Origin: Acidimicrobiia bacterium
GTDB taxonomy: Bacteria > Actinomycetota > Acidimicrobiia > Acidimicrobiales > Bin134
Assembly: GCA_022826705.1 (NCBI GenBank)
Contig: JAJDUJ010000014.1
Span: forward strand, 62,001 to 126,000
Reading direction: 5' to 3'
DNA: 64,000 bases
Shown: piece by piece, positions 8,311 through 16,574 of the stretch
How the letters are laid out: each line of letters opens with the position of its first letter
Numbering within the stretch: position 1 is the stretch's first letter
Position numbers and translations under genes: made by a program
The notes under the pieces: generated by a model
Database searches by the model: none
What the model was told of the DNA's origin: nothing
Seen by the model: the letters and a program-made list of their open reading frames with translations, nothing else

Positions 8311-10608
8311 TCAGCGGCAGATGCCGGCTTCGGCCAAGGCTTCTACTTCGTTGGGGGGGATGCCCAGCACTTCCCCCAGCACTTCAACGGTGTCGACGCC
8401 CAACAAGGGGGACGGGCCTGCCGTGCGGGTGGCGGTACGACTGAAGCGGATCGGGTTGCCCACATGGGTCTCCTTACCCACCACGGGGTGCTCCAGCACG
8501 TCGAGAGCACCTCTCGCGGCCAGGTGCTCGTCGCCCAGGTGGTCGTAGGGGCCCATCACCGGCATGGCCGACACTCCAGCGGCCTGCAACCGCTCGGCCC
8601 GGTCCGCCGCCAATCCTTCGGCCATCCAGGTTGCCACTGCGGCGTCCACCGCCTCGACGTCGGCCAGCCGGTCGGCGTTGGCAGGCCAGCGGTTCTCCAC
8701 CCCGATCACCTCGCAGCACCGCTGCCACGACTCGTCGTCGGGGCAGGCCAACGCCACCCATTCGTCGTCGCCATCAGCCTGGTACACATCGTGAGGGGCG
8801 ACCGTGGCGGAGCGGTTGCCGCAGGGATCGGGATCGGCCCCAGCAGCTGCTGCACCCATATAAACCTCGCCGATCAGATAGGCGGCCGCCTCGGTCTGGG
8901 CCATATCGATGAGTTGGCCCTGGCCAGTGCGCTGCTTGTGATCGAGGGCGGCCAGCACGGCCACCGCCAGCAGCTTGCCCGCAATGTGGTCGGGATGATT
9001 CAGCGTCGTGCCACACGGGAATGGCACGTCGGAGTGATTCCACAGCCAGTGGGCCCCGGCGAAGCTGGCGTTGAGCGGCCCGTAGGCGGGCATCTTCCCC
9101 ATCGGCCCGCCCCGTCCATAGCCCTGCGAACACACGTACACCAGGTCGGGCCGACGAGCCGACATGTCGCCCCACCCCAGTCCGAGCTTGTCCAGCGACC
9201 CGCCCCGTAGGTTCTCGGCCACCACATCGGCTGCCATAAAGAGCTCAAGGGCCAGCTCTCGGCCCCGTTCGGTCGTCAGATCGAGGGCCACCGAACGCCG
9301 TCCCCGGCTCTCGGCATTGAACGGGAATGCCTTGTTGAGATCACCCCGGCCGGCGAAGCGCAGAGAATCGGGATGGGCCACCGACTCGATTTTGATCACG
9401 TCGGCCCCCAAGTCCGACAGCATCCAAGTGCATTCGGGCACCACTGCGGCCATGCCAAACTCCACCACCCTCACCCCGGCCAGCAGTTGACCGCCGCCAG
9501 AGCCGTCAGAAGGCCCGATTGACCAGGGGTTTCCAGCGGGTCGATCACCGAAATGGACGACCTCATCCCCTGATCGCGGTGCCCGCTTCCGCACCCCCGC
9601 CGGCGTCCCCGACAGCTTCCAGGGAGCATCAGGCATCGGTAGCCCTTCGGAACCCTCCACGTCGTGGCGGAAGAATCCCCGGCCCACTACCTGGGCATGG
9701 TTGGCGAATTCGCGGGGCGACTGGATCACGCCGATGGTGGTGCCCGCGGCCAGACCATGCTCGAACAGGTCGGTTCGGTCCCGCTGCGACGTGATGGCGT
9801 CGGCCACCACATGGACTACGTCTCGGTTTCTGCCCCGGAACACGCCGTCGGCCCACTCCGGACCGGTCAAGGCATCCGGATTGCCCAGCACCTCCACAAA
9901 GCCAGCCCACTGGTAGGGGGTACCAATCACTGTGCGCACCCAACCGTCGCGAGCCGGAAAAATCCAGTAGTTCCCGTCGGCGTTGCGGCGGCCTTCATCG
10001 GGCAGCTCAGGAAAGTGCCGCACATAGTCGGGGATGAGCACCGACCAGGGGTTAAGCCCAGACAAGGCCGCCTCCTGGATGCTGACCTCCACCACTTGGC
10101 TCTGGCCATGGCGACGGCGGTCCATGACTGCGGCCAACCCGCCGATGGCGCCGAACACCGAGGCGCAGTCGTGGGCCAAGTAGCCGGGATGCCAGCACGG
10201 AGACTTGTCCCGAAACCCCGATAAGAAATGTCCGCCCGACGAGGCGAACGCCGGCAGCGGCTCCAACCGCCAACCCGACCGGGGGCCGGTGAGGCCCATG
10301 TCTGTCAGGGCCACAACCACAAGTTGAGAGTGGCGCTCGGTCAGATCGTCAAGGTCCAAGCCGGTGTTGTCGATGAGCAGATCAGCGTCTGCCATCAGCG
10401 ACTCCAGTTCGGCAGAGTCGCCCACCGCCTTGTTGGCGTTGCGATGGGCGTGGGCTTGGCCCTCGGGGTCGGGAATGGGCGGCACCCGGATTACCTCCGC
10501 GCCCAAGTCGCCCAGAATCCGGGCGCACAGTGCACCCCGCATGTCGGTGTGATCCACCACCCGCAAACCGGCCAGAGCACCGGGTGCCATGCCTGGGATT
10601 GAGGTCAT
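8311..10608 (-). CDS. Tandem-domain family III (CaiB/BaiF) CoA-transferase
   Basis: 765 residues, about twice the usual 380-400, because two CaiB-type domains are joined (about 1-335 and 375-765). Family III enzymes move CoA between carboxylic acids through an enzyme-bound aspartyl intermediate. Both halves keep an Asp at the expected place before the helix (D147 in LAHDCAS and D540 in HPDHIAG). The second half is closer to consensus. Its ATG overlaps the stop of the enoyl-CoA hydratase upstream (ATGA), so the two are translationally coupled and presumably work on the same acyl-CoA. Confidence 0.85.
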   Translation of the reverse strand: MTSIPGMAPGALAGLRVVDHTDMRGALCARILGDLGAEVIRVPPIPDPEGQAHAHRNANKAVGDSAELESLMADADLLIDNTGLDLDDLTERHSQLVVVALTDMGLTGPRSGWRLEPLPAFASSGGHFLSGFRDKSPCWHPGYLAHDCASVFGAIGGLAAVMDRRRHGQSQVVEVSIQEAALSGLNPWSVLIPDYVRHFPELPDEGRRNADGNYWIFPARDGWVRTVIGTPYQWAGFVEVLGNPDALTGPEWADGVFRGRNRDVVHVVADAITSQRDRTDLFEHGLAAGTTIGVIQSPREFANHAQVVGRGFFRHDVEGSEGLPMPDAPWKLSGTPAGVRKRAPRSGDEVVHFGDRPAGNPWSIGPSDGSGGGQLLAGVRVVEFGMAAVVPECTWMLSDLGADVIKIESVAHPDSLRFAGRGDLNKAFPFNAESRGRRSVALDLTTERGRELALELFMAADVVAENLRGGSLDKLGLGWGDMSARRPDLVYVCSQGYGRGGPMGKMPAYGPLNASFAGAHWLWNHSDVPFPCGTTLNHPDHIAGKLLAVAVLAALDHKQRTGQGQLIDMAQTEAAAYLIGEVYMGAAAAGADPDPCGNRSATVAPHDVYQADGDDEWVALACPDDESWQRCCEVIGVENRWPANADRLADVEAVDAAVATWMAEGLAADRAERLQAAGVSAMPVMGPYDHLGDEHLAARGALDVLEHPVVGKETHVGNPIRFSRTATRTAGPSPLLGVDTVEVLGEVLGIPPNEVEALAEAGICR

Positions 10609-11393
10609 CGGATACGGGGCTCGATGCGAGTCTGCTCTTTGATGCCCCGGGCCTTCTCGGTGATCTCCTCCTCAGCCCCGGCCAGACTCAAGAAGGCCAC
10701 TCCGCTGTTCATGGCGTTGGCCAGCGTGGTGTATTGGGCAGTCCACAACCCCTTCATGGTTGCTTCGATGGCCAGCCGTTCGGGGGCCGACGCTATGGCC
10801 TCGGCGCACCAGCGGGCTGTGTCTAGCAGGTCGTCCAGCGGCACCACCTCCTGCACCAGCCCGATCTGGAAGGCCCGCTGGGCCGACATGCGCTCGTGCC
10901 GCCCGAGCAGCGACATCCGCATGACCTCCCCTAGCGGCATCCGCTGGAGCATGAACATGGGCTCGTTCACCGCGGGCATGCCGTGGCTCACATGGGGGTC
11001 GAAAAAGGTGGCGTTGTCGGAGGCAATGATGAACTCCACCTCCCCCAGCAGGTAGAACGCGCCGCCCGCGGCCATGCCGTTGACCGCGGCGATCACCGGG
11101 CGCCAATAGTCATTGGATTTGGGGCCCACGGTGGAGATCGGGTCGTCGACCATGAACGGCGAGGCCGGCTGTTTCCATGAACCGGTGATATCCACCCCAG
11201 TGCTGAACGCTCGCTCACCGGTGGCGGTGAGGATCACGCATCGCACATCGTCGTTGTAGCGAAGATGGGCCCACGCGGCCCGAAGCTCATCGCACGCCGT
11301 GTTGTCCATGGCGTTGAGCCGTTCCGGTCGGTTCAATGTGAGCACCGCCACCCCGTCGGACTCTTCATACAGCAAGGTCTCGTAATTTGGCAC
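10605..11393 (-). CDS. Enoyl-CoA hydratase/isomerase family protein
   Basis: About 262 residues of crotonase fold, beginning at a GTG (PNYETLLYEESDGVAVLTLN). Oxyanion-hole segments are ERAFSTGVDITG and VNGMAAGGAFYLLGEVEFI. It is the first gene of a two-gene operon with the tandem CoA-transferase (4-base ATGA overlap). The GTG is preceded at the right spacing by TACGCT, supporting a leaderless start. An open frame continues upstream but has no support. Confidence 0.85.
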   Translation of the reverse strand: MPNYETLLYEESDGVAVLTLNRPERLNAMDNTACDELRAAWAHLRYNDDVRCVILTATGERAFSTGVDITGSWKQPASPFMVDDPISTVGPKSNDYWRPVIAAVNGMAAGGAFYLLGEVEFIIASDNATFFDPHVSHGMPAVNEPMFMLQRMPLGEVMRMSLLGRHERMSAQRAFQIGLVQEVVPLDDLLDTARWCAEAIASAPERLAIEATMKGLWTAQYTTLANAMNSGVAFLSLAGAEEEITEKARGIKEQTRIEPRIR

Positions 11394-11400
11394 GGCCCGA

Positions 11401-11406
11401 AGCGTA
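11401..11406 (-). promoter_or_regulatory. Candidate leaderless -10 for the enoyl-CoA hydratase at 11393
   Basis: On the minus strand TACGCT ends 7 nt before the GTG start; there is no Shine-Dalgarno sequence between. Confidence 0.5.
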
Positions 11407-11489
11407 GTACCCCTTTTCTGCGGCTCACTCCCCATCGCCCCTTGCCCGAGGCCATTTGCACACGATGCGACCGCCTTACAGGCCAGCGT

Positions 11490-11495
11490 TACCAT
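11490..11495 (+). promoter_or_regulatory. Candidate leaderless -10 for the LLM oxidoreductase at 11503
   Basis: TACCAT ends 7 nt before the ATG at 11503; the spacer is cccaccc and holds no ribosome site. Confidence 0.5.
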
Positions 11496-11502
11496 CCCAC
11501 CC

Positions 11503-12375
11503 ATGGACATCGGAAGAATCGGTTTGTGGCAGGGCGTGCTCGACCAGCAGCCCTCGAGTCGAGTACGAGAAGTCGTCGCCGAACTCGAGGAGATGGGCTG
11601 GCCCACGGTGTGGATCCCCGAGGCGGTAGGCCGGGATCCCTTCGTGTCGGCGTCGGTCATGCTGGGAGCTACTAACTCGCTGAAGATCGCCACCGGGATC
11701 GTGCAGATCCACGCCCGCCACCCCATGACCACCGCGGCGGCCCAGAAGACGGTGGCCGAGGCGTTCGGCAATCGGTTCCTGCTCGGTATCGGCGTGAGCC
11801 ACGGCCCGTTCATCGAGGGCATCCGCAAGCTGGACTACTCCAAGCCCTACTCCTTCATGGTGGAGTACCTCAACGAGATGGAGGGGGCCATGTACATGGC
11901 CGCCGGACCGGAGGAGGCGCCGCCGACGGTGCTGGCCGCGCTGGGCCCCAAGATGCTGGCCCTGGCCGCGGAGCGAACCGCTGGTGCCCACCCCTACTTC
12001 GTGCCTCCCGAGCACACCGCCACTGCACGCGAGGTCATGGGCCCCGACGCCCTGTTGGCCCCCGAGCAGAAGGTGTGCTTGGAGACCGATCCCGAGGCAG
12101 CCCGGGCACTGGCCCGAGAGAACATGGCCCTTTATCTGGGGCTTCCCAACTACGTGAACAACCTCTTCCGGCTGGGCTTCACCGAGGAAGACGTGGCCGA
12201 GCAATCCGACCGTCTGGTAGACGCCATCGTGGCCTGGGGAGGCTTGGACACCATCCGCGCCCGCATCCAGGCCCACCACGATGCTGGCGCCGACCACGTG
12301 GCCGTGCAGGTGCTCGCCCCCCGGGGTGAACTGCCCCTGGCCCAATGGCGAACCCTGGCTGATGCCCTTCTATAG
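11503..12375 (+). CDS. LLM-class (luciferase-like) F420/FMN-dependent oxidoreductase
   Basis: 290 residues, TIM-barrel bacterial-luciferase fold. Family features are WIPEAVGRDPF, IATGIVQIHARHPM, NRFLLGIGVSHGP and VLAALGPKMLALAAE. In actinobacteria this subgroup usually uses F420H2 for hydride transfer, but FMN use is not excluded. It diverges from the enoyl-CoA hydratase/CoA-transferase operon and precedes an SDR on the same strand 60 bases later, so a shared catabolic role is plausible. Confidence 0.8.
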   Translation: MDIGRIGLWQGVLDQQPSSRVREVVAELEEMGWPTVWIPEAVGRDPFVSASVMLGATNSLKIATGIVQIHARHPMTTAAAQKTVAEAFGNRFLLGIGVSHGPFIEGIRKLDYSKPYSFMVEYLNEMEGAMYMAAGPEEAPPTVLAALGPKMLALAAERTAGAHPYFVPPEHTATAREVMGPDALLAPEQKVCLETDPEAARALARENMALYLGLPNYVNNLFRLGFTEEDVAEQSDRLVDAIVAWGGLDTIRARIQAHHDAGADHVAVQVLAPRGELPLAQWRTLADALL

Positions 12376-12435
12376 TTCGTCGGCGAAGCTCTTTCGAACG
12401 GACGAGGGGCTCAAAAGCACGAGGGGTTCGACACC

Positions 12436-13371
12436 ATGAGCAGGCTTTGTGAAGGACGGGTTGCGGTCATCACCGGCGCCGGACGGGGTATCGGGCGGGA
12501 GTATGCCCTGATGCTGGCCAACCACGGCGCCAAGGTAGTTGTCAACGACTTGGGCGCCGACCCGGATGGCCGCGGCGGCGACGCCGGGCCCGCCGGCGAA
12601 GTGGTCGAGGAGATTCGGGCCATGGGCGGCGAGGCAGTGGTCAACGGCGCCGATGTGAGCGACTTCGACGCCGCCCGGGACATGATCCATCAGGCCATCG
12701 ACACATTTGGGACGCTCGACATCCTCATCAACAACGCCGGCATCCTGCGCGACCGCATGGTGTTCTCCATGAGCGAGTCCGACTGGGATGCAGTTGTGCA
12801 GGTCCATCTCAAGGGCACCTTCGCGCCGGTCCACCACGCCGCGGCCTGGTGGCGGGAGCAGACCAAGGCCGGGCAGAGCTTCCAAGCCCGAATCATCAAC
12901 ACGGCGTCGCCGTCGGGCATCTTCGGCAATGTGGGCCAGACCAATTACGGCGCAGCAAAGGCGGGCATCGCCGCCTTCACGGTGATCTCAGCCATGGAGC
13001 TGGTTCGCTACGGCATCACCGTGAACTGCATCGCCCCCAGTGCCCTGACCAGGCTGACCGCTCCGCTGATGGGCGGCGGCGATATCTCCGAAGAAATCCA
13101 GGAGACGATGTCCCCCACTTGGATCGCCCCCATCGTCACCTGGCTATGCAGTCCTGAAGCGGACAACGTGACCGGCCGGGTCTGGGTAGTGGGCAATGGC
13201 CGGCTGGGCATCGCAGAGGGCTGGGCCTTAGGTCCCAACGTGCCCCTCGAATCCCAAGACCCCACCACCTTGCACCCAGTGGTGGCCGACCTGATGGCCA
13301 AGGCTGAGTTGAACGCCGACATGAGCGGCAACCCCGCCGAAGGCCCCGGCAGGCCAAGCAACAGCATCTGA
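12436..13371 (+). CDS. SDR oxidoreductase, multifunctional-enzyme-type 3-hydroxyacyl dehydrogenase-like
   Basis: 311 residues. TGAGRGIG, NNAGILRD and YGAAK are the cofactor loop, NAG motif and catalytic YxxxK. The segment VVNDLGADPDGRGGDAGPA resembles the dehydrogenase domain of peroxisomal-type multifunctional enzymes that oxidise 3-hydroxyacyl-CoA, so a beta-oxidation step fits the CoA-handling neighbours. The C-terminal 50 residues are a non-conserved tail. The start ATG has a G-rich stretch about 8-12 nt upstream. Confidence 0.8.
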   Translation: MSRLCEGRVAVITGAGRGIGREYALMLANHGAKVVVNDLGADPDGRGGDAGPAGEVVEEIRAMGGEAVVNGADVSDFDAARDMIHQAIDTFGTLDILINNAGILRDRMVFSMSESDWDAVVQVHLKGTFAPVHHAAAWWREQTKAGQSFQARIINTASPSGIFGNVGQTNYGAAKAGIAAFTVISAMELVRYGITVNCIAPSALTRLTAPLMGGGDISEEIQETMSPTWIAPIVTWLCSPEADNVTGRVWVVGNGRLGIAEGWALGPNVPLESQDPTTLHPVVADLMAKAELNADMSGNPAEGPGRPSNSI

Positions 13372-13398
13372 GTCAGGGTCGCTGGATAAACCAGGGTA

Positions 13399-13436
13399 GG
13401 GCCGGGGGGTGGCCCGGCTCAGGGCGCTCGCCGCCC
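13399..13436. terminator. GC-rich hairpins between convergent genes
   Basis: Two hairpins, GGGCC-N7-GGCCC (13399-13415) and GGGCG-N5-CGCCC (13422-13436), sit in the 116-base gap between convergent genes. There is no T-run, so termination is inferred from position only. Confidence 0.35.
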
Positions 13437-13487
13437 GGACTCCATGGAGGACGGCGGGCTGGGCCGGGTCAGGACCCGCCGGCCCGG

Positions 13488-14543
13488 TTAAGCGCTAACC
13501 ACGCGGCAGCGGACCTCGGGCTCGATCTCTGCCCCCACCCAGCGAAGGGCGAGGCCGCCCCGGGAGTGCCCGGCGGTGTCCAACCAATTGGGATGGCCGG
13601 GATCGCTTCGGGCCACCACCACCCGCACGGTGCCGTCGTCTTCAACCGCCGCGGTGTGGTTATTCAGGCTGGTTCGGTAGTACTCGAAGTCCAATGACTC
13701 CAACCAGTGGTTGCCGAGCTGGATGTTCCAGTACTCGCACTCGGGGGGCTCGAACTCGATGATCCAGGCCTCGTCGGGGCCCAGGTCGTAGTAGCCGTAG
13801 TTGTACGACGTGTCGGGATCGCCCTGGGCGAAGGCCAGAAGCTGGGGGTCGATGGGCCGGACTTCATGAGTATGGGCGGCAAAGCTGGCCGTCCAGCCCA
13901 AGAACTGGCCCACCACCGCAGCCACGGTGAAACCGGCCCGACCCAGCGCCCCGGCCAACCGTTCGGGGTCCACCGGCTCAGGGGGGCTGCCGGCATCGGT
14001 CCGCTCCAAGGTCAACTCGGCGGGGGTCTGATTGGGCCGGTCCAGCAATGTCTGGCGGACGTTCAGCGAGTTGGTGCCCTCCTTCATGGCCAGCCACGGC
14101 CCCGACTGGGGTTCAGTGCTGATGGCCACCTCGAAGCAGCCGTCGTCGTCCAAAGCGAGTTCTTCGGTGGTTAGGTAGCTGTCGCGGATCAGCCCTTCGG
14201 GGGTACCCAAGCCGCCGCTGAATGCCCCCATCCGGATGGAGTGGGCGTCATTGATTCGGCCCCGTAGCCGGTAGTCGAAGCGGGGCGACAACCGGGCACC
14301 GCCGTAGGCGTAATCGGGGTTGTCCAGGCCGATCTTGACCCCTGACTGGTTGAGAATCGCCCGGGCCGGGTCGGACTCCTCCAAATTGGCCTTCAAAAAA
14401 TTGGCGGCCAGGCGGGTCACGTAGCGCAACCCCTCGGCCCGGTCGAAGTCGTCGTCGGGGGAAGAGTTGAGCACCTGGCGGCCCGCATCCCGCAGGGCAT
14501 CGCAGAAGTCCTCCCAAGAATTGGCCAGATCTATTTCGCTCAT
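13488..14543 (-). CDS. DUF1214-like domain protein
   Basis: About 351 residues, starting MSEIDLANSWEDFCDALRDA. The C-terminal half resembles the DUF1214 beta-domain, with ECEYWNIQLGNHWLESLDF and the terminal DTAGHSRGGLALRWVGA block. Function of the domain is not established. Its ATG overlaps the stop of the sulfotransferase (ATGA), and that gene overlaps the LLM gene before it, so all three form one operon (16551 down to 13488). Confidence 0.7.
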   Translation of the reverse strand: MSEIDLANSWEDFCDALRDAGRQVLNSSPDDDFDRAEGLRYVTRLAANFLKANLEESDPARAILNQSGVKIGLDNPDYAYGGARLSPRFDYRLRGRINDAHSIRMGAFSGGLGTPEGLIRDSYLTTEELALDDDGCFEVAISTEPQSGPWLAMKEGTNSLNVRQTLLDRPNQTPAELTLERTDAGSPPEPVDPERLAGALGRAGFTVAAVVGQFLGWTASFAAHTHEVRPIDPQLLAFAQGDPDTSYNYGYYDLGPDEAWIIEFEPPECEYWNIQLGNHWLESLDFEYYRTSLNNHTAAVEDDGTVRVVVARSDPGHPNWLDTAGHSRGGLALRWVGAEIEPEVRCRVVSA

Positions 14544-15682
14544 TCCACCGCCACCCCGCAAGCCTCGATGTAGTCGGCATACCGCTCGTGAATTACATCG
14601 GCCCGCAAGCCGTATTGGTCGGGGCTGTAGTCGTGAACACCGTGCTCACCCTTGGGGTGGTCGGCGGCCCACTGGACCACGGCCTGCTCGGCAGCAGCGT
14701 CGAACTGGTAGCCGAACCGATCGCAGATGGCGGCCACGCTGCCCAGCGGGTCGGACTGGAAGTCGGCGAAGTGCAGGTCGTAGAAGCGGTCCTCACGCCC
14801 GGCTCTGGCGGCCAGCAACCGCTCTATGCCCCGCGCCCACAATTCGGTCTGCTCCGCCCCGTGGGCGATGTTGTCGGGATGATCTTCGAACCCCTGGCGG
14901 CTGACCGCGGTGAGGCTGCACACCGAGGCCACCGCCTTCAGTGGATCGCGGTGGGTCATCACCACGTTGGCGTCGGGGTACGTGGCGAACAGCGCCTCCG
15001 GGGCAAACAGGTGGCTGGGATCCTTCAGCAGCCAGCAGGTTTCGGGCTCATCGACGCCGATCAGCCCGATGCTGCGGCGGTGGTGAGCGTAGGCCGGGCC
15101 CATGTCGCAGTTCGCCCACCACGTGGAATAGGTGGGGATGCGGAACAGGCACTCGAACGTCACGCTGGCAAACGAATGGCGGAACAAGTTCCAGCACTCG
15201 TCGACGAGCTCGGCTGACTGGAAGTGAATCGTGGACTGGTCCGGATTCATCTCGGCCATAGCGTCCATCTTGGCCTTGCAACTGACGTAGTCGTCGTACT
15301 GCTCCCATTGGTCGCGGGGCGGGCGAGGCTGGGGCATCTCGGCCAGCCACAGCTCCAATCCCTGGAAGTGGGGGCTGGCCGCCATCAGCTGGTGCAAGGC
15401 GGTGGTACCGGTGCGGGGCAGGCCGATGATGACCAAAGGGCGCTCCACATTGACGTCGGCCGCCTCGGGCCGAGCCTTCAGGCCAGCCTCGGCTTGGAGG
15501 CGACCCATGAGGGCTCCGGTAATGATCTCGCCGATGGCGAAACGGCCGATGTCGGTCATAGCCGCCTCGGCTTCGAGCGACTCCTCCAGCACGGTGAGGC
15601 CTTCGAGATAATCGTCGCGCCCGAAGTCGTCCATCCCGGTCCGCTCGACAGCGGCGGCGTGCCATTGTTCGATACTGCTCAC
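14540..15682 (-). CDS. Sulfotransferase-family protein
   Basis: 380 residues beginning at a GTG (SSIEQWHAAAVERTG). The PAPS 5'-phosphosulfate loop is visible as IIGLPRTGTTALHQLM, and the 3'-phosphate region as VMTHRDPLKAVASVCS. The family transfers sulfate from PAPS to hydroxyls or amines, though many actinobacterial members of this subgroup are uncharacterised. Middle gene of a three-gene operon, with 4-base overlaps on both sides. Confidence 0.8.
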   Translation of the reverse strand: MSSIEQWHAAAVERTGMDDFGRDDYLEGLTVLEESLEAEAAMTDIGRFAIGEIITGALMGRLQAEAGLKARPEAADVNVERPLVIIGLPRTGTTALHQLMAASPHFQGLELWLAEMPQPRPPRDQWEQYDDYVSCKAKMDAMAEMNPDQSTIHFQSAELVDECWNLFRHSFASVTFECLFRIPTYSTWWANCDMGPAYAHHRRSIGLIGVDEPETCWLLKDPSHLFAPEALFATYPDANVVMTHRDPLKAVASVCSLTAVSRQGFEDHPDNIAHGAEQTELWARGIERLLAARAGREDRFYDLHFADFQSDPLGSVAAICDRFGYQFDAAAEQAVVQWAADHPKGEHGVHDYSPDQYGLRADVIHERYADYIEACGVAVE

Positions 15683-16551
15683 TGATCTGCATCCTTCAGT
15701 TGCTGGCCGAACGCAGCCATCGTCTCTGCTGTGTCGGCAAAGAACAGGAACGAGGGAACGATCAGACGGTCGCCTCCCAGTTCGGCCACCTCCTGTATCA
15801 GCCCGGCGGGGTCGTCCATCGGCGTGTTGGGCAAGCCCACGGTGATCTCGATGCTCTCCGGGTCTCGGCCGGCCGAGGCGGCGGTTTGGCGCATCTCGTC
15901 GATGAGCTCGGCCATAGACACCCCTTCTCGGGGCCCCGGCCAGAAGCCGTCGCCCAGCCGGCCCGCCCGGCGGGCCGCAGCCCGCGAGTGGCCGCCGATC
16001 ACGATGGGCACCCGGCCATTGGCCGGCTTGGGGTTCACGCTGACCCCGGAGAACGAAGCGTGATCGCTGTCAAACGAGGTGCTATCTGCATCCCACAGCG
16101 CTCGCATGGCCCCGATGTAGTCGTCGGTGCGCTGGCCCCGGCGCTCCCAGGGGATGCCCAGGGCCTCGAATTCCTCCTTCAGCCAGCCGACACCCACTCC
16201 CAAGATGACCCGGCCGCCTGACATGGAGTCCAGCGTGCCCAGCGACTTGGCCAACACCACCGGGTTGCGCTGGGGCAGGATCAAGATGCCCGTGCCCAAC
16301 CGCAGGCTTGTGGTGGCCGACGCCACCCAAGTCAGCCAGATCAGCGGGTCGGGCAGCGGGGAGTCGGGAGTCATCGCCATCTTGCCCGACGGGTCGTAGG
16401 GGTACTGCGAGGCGTACTCGTCGGGGTACACCACATGCTCCACTGTCCAAACCGAGTCGAACCCAGCAGCCTCCGCCGCCTGCCCGAACTCCACGGCACC
16501 CTCAGCAGAGGTCCAGTGGAGGATGTTTGCGAAACCAATCCCGAACTTCAT
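15679..16551 (-). CDS. LLM-class F420-dependent oxidoreductase
   Basis: About 290 residues, starting MKFGIGFANILHWTSAEGAV. Diagnostic blocks are FDSVWTVEHVVYPDEY, LRLGTGILILPQRNPVVLAK, SGGRVILGVGVGWLKEEFEALG and GRVPIVIGGHSRAAARRAGR, matching the group usually annotated as F420-dependent. First gene of an operon with a sulfotransferase and a DUF1214-like protein. The ATG at 16551 is chosen over the TTG at 16560 because TACTCT sits 8 nt before it. Confidence 0.85.
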   Translation of the reverse strand: MKFGIGFANILHWTSAEGAVEFGQAAEAAGFDSVWTVEHVVYPDEYASQYPYDPSGKMAMTPDSPLPDPLIWLTWVASATTSLRLGTGILILPQRNPVVLAKSLGTLDSMSGGRVILGVGVGWLKEEFEALGIPWERRGQRTDDYIGAMRALWDADSTSFDSDHASFSGVSVNPKPANGRVPIVIGGHSRAAARRAGRLGDGFWPGPREGVSMAELIDEMRQTAASAGRDPESIEITVGLPNTPMDDPAGLIQEVAELGGDRLIVPSFLFFADTAETMAAFGQQLKDADQ

Positions 16552-16559
16552 GGCCCGCA

Positions 16560-16565
16560 AGAGTA
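16560..16565 (-). promoter_or_regulatory. Candidate leaderless -10 for the LLM operon at 16551
   Basis: Minus-strand TACTCT, 8 nt before the ATG, no ribosome site between. Confidence 0.45.
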
Positions 16566-16574
16566 GGACAATCG

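Noticed and set aside
8311..10608. Loss of catalytic Asp in the first CaiB half (GQSQVVEVS versus GQGQLIDMA)
   Set aside because: That position is not the nucleophile; the catalytic Asp aligns with LAHDCAS and HPDHIAG, present in both halves.
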